From Bacteroidales bacterium (GTDB lineage: Bacteria > Bacteroidota > Bacteroidia > Bacteroidales > UBA932): 35,548 bases of DNA. Positions 33,286 through 35,548 of this stretch are shown here, one piece after another (within the stretch, counting starts at the first letter, position 1; the number at the start of each line of letters is the position of its first letter). A program made the translations under genes and the position numbers. Location of the stretch: assembly GCA_017509755.1 (NCBI GenBank), contig JAFWOY010000037.1, positions 1-35,548 of the forward strand. Direction: 5' to 3'. The notes beneath the pieces are model-generated. The model searched no databases and was not told where the DNA came from. It saw nothing but the letters and a program-made list of their open reading frames with translations.

Positions 33286-33349
33286 GTTACCCACATTTTA
33301 CCCACCAAATTTCCCACGACGTTAAGTTACGTGTCGAAATGTGGGTAAC
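33286..33349. repeat. 13-bp inverted repeat, candidate attachment/arm site
   Basis: GTTACCCACATTT (33286-33298) and AAATGTGGGTAAC (33337-33349) are perfect inverted copies. Between them are further CCCACC and CCCAC half-motifs and GTTAAGTTAC. Clusters of GTGGGTAA-type repeats beside a tRNA fit the arm-binding region of a tyrosine-integrase element. No integrase gene is present in the window, so this is inference. Confidence 0.5.
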
Positions 33350-33367
33350 TTTGGGTTTGATTTCGAG

Positions 33368-33392
33368 CAAAAGGCCTGATTTCAACGGCCTG
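33368..33392 (-). terminator. Weak terminator-like hairpin after fic
   Basis: AGGCC/GGCCT (33372-33376 and 33387-33391) form a 5-bp stem with a 10-base loop. On the minus strand this is followed by TTTTGC. It lies just past the fic stop. The stem is short, so the call is tentative. Confidence 0.35.
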
Positions 33393-33398
33393 CCCCTA

Positions 33399-34277
33399 CT
33401 ACGACTCCTCTTCGTAGTAATAGGAATAGTCGATGCCCTTCATGAATGTTTCGCGGTCGTTGATCTTGCCGGTGAGAGCAGGCTGAAGAAGCGCCTTGAT
33501 GGGCGCAGGATCTACGACACTACGGCGCATAGCATCCAGATAGGTATTCTTGTCGATGAGGCTCCAGTCCACACACTTCTTCAGCGAGCGCTTGAACATT
33601 AGGTCCAGCCAGATGCGGGTGCTGCGGCCATTGCCTTCCATAAACGGATGAGCCACATTCATCTCCACGTATTTGTCGACAATCTCGTCAAAAGTAGTCT
33701 CAGGCATCCGCTCGATAGTCTTCAATATCTGCGGAAAATGCAGTGCATTGGCAAAGGTGAAGCCGCCTTTGCTGATATTCTTGGTGCGGATCTGGCCGGC
33801 GAAGTCATAGAGACCGCCGAAAATGTACGCATGAATCTGCTGTAAGCATTGCACGGTCCCCGGCTCCAGTGTGTTCAGCAGGCCGCTTTCAAAGAGGTCG
33901 TAAGCTTTCTTTTTGCTCTGGCCGTCTATGGTATTGTCACTATACGTAAACCAATCCAGAAAGGCATTGGCCCGGTTAGCCGGGTAATGCTTGGCCAGCG
34001 TCTGTACGCACTGGGTATCCAAGGCATCTGACGCCCGCTGCTTTCCGTCCGGAGCCTCGAATTTGAAGTCGTGAGTGACACTCACGAGTTGCACTCCTTC
34101 CCCCGTAAGTTTCCGCTTGAGCCAACGCCAATAGTTACCCGCCTTGACGTAATCCTCTTCGACATTGATGGCACGGACAATGTCAATGGCGGAGAACCAC
34201 CACTTGGATTGTTTCTCATCCCAAACCGCGCGAACCTGCCGGTCGTTAAAAAAACGTATGGATTTCTTGTGTGCCAT
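33399..34277 (-). CDS. Fic-domain protein with N-terminal Bro-N-like domain
   Basis: 292 residues. The N-terminal part (about 1-110; IRFFNDRQVRAVWDEKQSKW, WFSAIDIVRAI, YWRWLKRKL, DTQCVQTLAKHYP) resembles Bro-N/antirepressor-type domains found in phage and mobile-element regulators. The C-terminal Fic fold has the complete motif HPFMEGNGRSTR (210-221), so it should transfer AMP or another nucleotide group onto a target protein. The C-terminus SYYYEEES places Ser285-x3-Glu289 where class III Fic proteins keep their inhibitory S/TxxxE motif; the next residue is Glu instead of Gly/Asn. No separate antitoxin gene is seen next to it. The start at 34277 is supported by the promoter at 34286-34316; the longer frame would cross it. 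Confidence 0.85.
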   Translation of the reverse strand: MAHKKSIRFFNDRQVRAVWDEKQSKWWFSAIDIVRAINVEEDYVKAGNYWRWLKRKLTGEGVQLVSVTHDFKFEAPDGKQRASDALDTQCVQTLAKHYPANRANAFLDWFTYSDNTIDGQSKKKAYDLFESGLLNTLEPGTVQCLQQIHAYIFGGLYDFAGQIRTKNISKGGFTFANALHFPQILKTIERMPETTFDEIVDKYVEMNVAHPFMEGNGRSTRIWLDLMFKRSLKKCVDWSLIDKNTYLDAMRRSVVDPAPIKALLQPALTGKINDRETFMKGIDYSYYYEEES

Positions 34278-34285
34278 AACAAATA

Positions 34286-34330
34286 CAAATATAGGTAAAG
34301 ATATCGACTTACCCAAGATTTTCGGGTAAG
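34286..34330 (-). promoter_or_regulatory. fic promoter with overlapping palindromic operator
   Basis: On the minus strand a TTG (34314-34316), 20 bases, and TATATTTG (34293-34286) form a consensus promoter. CTTACCC (34308-34314) and GGGTAAG (34324-34330) are a perfect 7-bp inverted repeat overlapping the -33 box, a natural place for a repressor. Confidence 0.6.
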
Positions 34331-34441
34331 GACAAAGCATATAAACAGTCACTCGATTGCATTGAATATGTATTAGATTGCTTCCGTAGATAAATGATGT
34401 AAATAGTTGTAGAAGAGTTTTTTATATCAAATTTCTTTTTA

Positions 34442-34449
34442 TATATTTG
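34442..34449 (+). promoter_or_regulatory. -7 element of the right-edge gene
   Basis: TATATTTG matches TAnnTTTG. A T-run at 34418-34423 stands in for the -33 box at about the right distance. The expected transcript would start near 34456 and have a leader of about 48 bases. The DNA from 34331 to 34450 is very A+T-rich and holds no gene that can be supported. Confidence 0.45.
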
Positions 34450-34503
34450 TTCTCGGAATCTGAGTGCTGCTACCAACTTTGACAACAAGTAAAGTAGCAT
34501 ACG

Positions 34504-35548
34504 ATGATTGCCTCTCCTTCCATTGCCTTCAATGACTTTTCTGGCAGCGCCAATGATGTGACGGCGCGTCAATCGAAAGGACGAACGGTTCTTACCGTGA
34601 AGCCTCGGCCTACCGGTGCGCCCTCTCCTTCGCAGATAGTCTCAAGAAATACGCTGTCACGGATCTCCCGGGCTTACAAGCAGCTCTCCGATTCCCAACA
34701 ACACGCCTGGGAGATCCTGGCAGAACATCTCAGGAGTAAGACCGTTCTGGGCTACTCCATCAAGCTGACGGCTCATAATGCTTTCGTCAGGCTCAATTGC
34801 AATCGGGCACTTGCCGGTGAGGACATTCTCTGGGATGCTCCGGCGACGAAGTCCATCCCTCTCGTCAACTTCGCAGCATTCTATGTAAACAGCGAAGAAG
34901 TCATGGTCGAGGAGATTCGGCAACCAGATGACAATTTCAAACTCGTGGTGAAGATGACCGGGGCCATGAGCACCGGCGTGGCCAACGGCTGGAACAAAAC
35001 CGTGGTCATTTCCTCGGCAGAGGATGCCGACTGGGGCGACCTAGATCTGACGGATGCCTTCGCAGAAGTCAAGGGTACCTCCCCCGAGGACGGAATGAAG
35101 TACTTCGTGGAAATGTACTGGCTGGATTCCGCGACTGGATTCACCGGCCCTGTACGTCGGCTTTCTGGAGCAGCCGGTTCCACTTCGCTGGACGGAGACG
35201 GCTCCACCGGCGACCGACGACAGATCAAGATCAAACTGTACGACAAGTCGTATGGCTATTACCCGACCTACATGAAGGATATTGACTTCGAGCTGACGCC
35301 GGGTTCGCTGTTGTGCTCGTTGAAAGGACGGTTTGTTGCCGAAAGTTCGATGGCCGGCTGGGCAGCGCAGCTTGACGGCTCCGTCAAGAACAAGGTGCCG
35401 GTTTTCAAAAGCTATGTGCTTGGCCGTGAGGTAGACTTGTGGAACAGTTTCAGTCATTGCAGGATTGGCGTCCTGGAGACATACTCACAGGTATATGGTG
35501 GCTGGGGATCTACACCTGAAAGATATGAATTCTTCATCAGCCGGGTCA
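34504..35548 (+). CDS. Unrecognised mobile-element protein, partial (runs off the window)
   Basis: An uninterrupted frame opens with ATG at 34504 and stays open for 348 codons to the last base, so the C-terminus is missing. No signal peptide or membrane segment is seen. Residues about 8-105 (FNDFSGSANDVTARQSKGRT, KPRPTGAPSPSQIVSRNTLS, QLSDSQQHAWEILAEHL, LTAHNAFVRLNCNRALAG) follow a pattern seen in short prophage or element proteins: G-rich start, K/RxRPT, QxxxR, QQxAW, NAFxxxN. The rest is beta-rich with many Gly, Asp and aromatic residues (EMYWLDSATGFTGPVRRLSG), like surface or phage structural proteins. Codon use is coding-like. Frames on the opposite strand here are shorter and overlap it, so they are rejected. 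The function is unknown. Confidence 0.72.
   Translation, partial: MIASPSIAFNDFSGSANDVTARQSKGRTVLTVKPRPTGAPSPSQIVSRNTLSRISRAYKQLSDSQQHAWEILAEHLRSKTVLGYSIKLTAHNAFVRLNCNRALAGEDILWDAPATKSIPLVNFAAFYVNSEEVMVEEIRQPDDNFKLVVKMTGAMSTGVANGWNKTVVISSAEDADWGDLDLTDAFAEVKGTSPEDGMKYFVEMYWLDSATGFTGPVRRLSGAAGSTSLDGDGSTGDRRQIKIKLYDKSYGYYPTYMKDIDFELTPGSLLCSLKGRFVAESSMAGWAAQLDGSVKNKVPVFKSYVLGREVDLWNSFSHCRIGVLETYSQVYGGWGSTPERYEFFISRV

Noticed and set aside
33399..35548. Classical fic/antitoxin (FicT/FicA) pair
   Set aside because: The neighbouring gene is a long unrelated protein on the opposite strand, and no small antitoxin with an S/TxxxE motif is found upstream or downstream of fic.
1..35548. CRISPR array
   Set aside because: No regularly spaced direct repeats of 20-40 bases were seen and no cas genes are present.

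Overview
The window looks like chromosome from a gut-type Bacteroidales bacterium, GC-rich for that order. Support: most promoters show the Bacteroidetes -7 element TAnnTTTG, some with a TTG box about 20 nt upstream. The gene content also fits: SusC-like TonB receptor with DUF4249 lipoprotein, ECF sigma with an anti-sigma/beta-barrel fusion, a glycine-lipid (gls) gene pair, DUF368, ppdK, GH20 and CBM9-like genes. Genus cannot be fixed from sequence alone.

Layout. 1-1.8 kb: tRNA-Ala(CGC) abutting a clpB gene that lacks its N-domain and is cut off inside its second ATPase domain. 1.9-5.0 kb: tandem secreted C1 (bleomycin hydrolase/PepC-like) cysteine peptidases, then pssA. 5.0-8.6 kb (minus strand): a tight four-gene operon of an SDR, a steroid 5-alpha-reductase-family protein, an Old Yellow Enzyme-type flavin oxidoreductase and a second SDR. 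This is the best candidate in the window for a specialised pathway: reductive modification of steroids or bile acids. 8.6-10.0 kb: divergent exonuclease and CDF metal exporter.

10.0-13.3 kb: a REP-associated (Y1/HUH) transposase and a Pif1-like helicase with HRDC-like tail, bracketed by two homologous nested palindromes built on CGTGGCCAATGG / CCATTGGCCACG. The arrangement resembles a REP/RAYT unit. 13.3-16.9 kb (minus): ECF sigma, anti-sigma/barrel fusion, serpin lipoprotein and barrel protein. 17.0-21.8 kb: cardiolipin synthase, TonB receptor and DUF4249 lipoprotein. 21.8-21.9 kb: a cloverleaf-shaped non-coding repeat. 22.0-24.1 kb: tRNA-Arg(TCT) and the glsA/glsB-like acyltransferase pair. 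24.1-29.3 kb (minus): ppdK with a strong terminator, then DUF368 (polyprenyl-phosphate carrier family) and GH20 hexosaminidase. 29.3-32.6 kb: CBM9-like protein and convergent M14 carboxypeptidase.

32.6-35.5 kb: rplS with a roughly 90-nt leader, probably cotranscribed with tRNA-Arg(ACG), and a perfect terminator. The sequence then changes character: a 13-bp inverted repeat of GTTACCCACATTT, a Bro-N-like/Fic fusion, AT-rich intergenic DNA and an open gene running off the end. This looks like the left edge of an integrated element at tRNA-Arg; no integrase lies in the window. No rRNA or CRISPR array was seen. No gene-free stretch exceeds about 300 bases.
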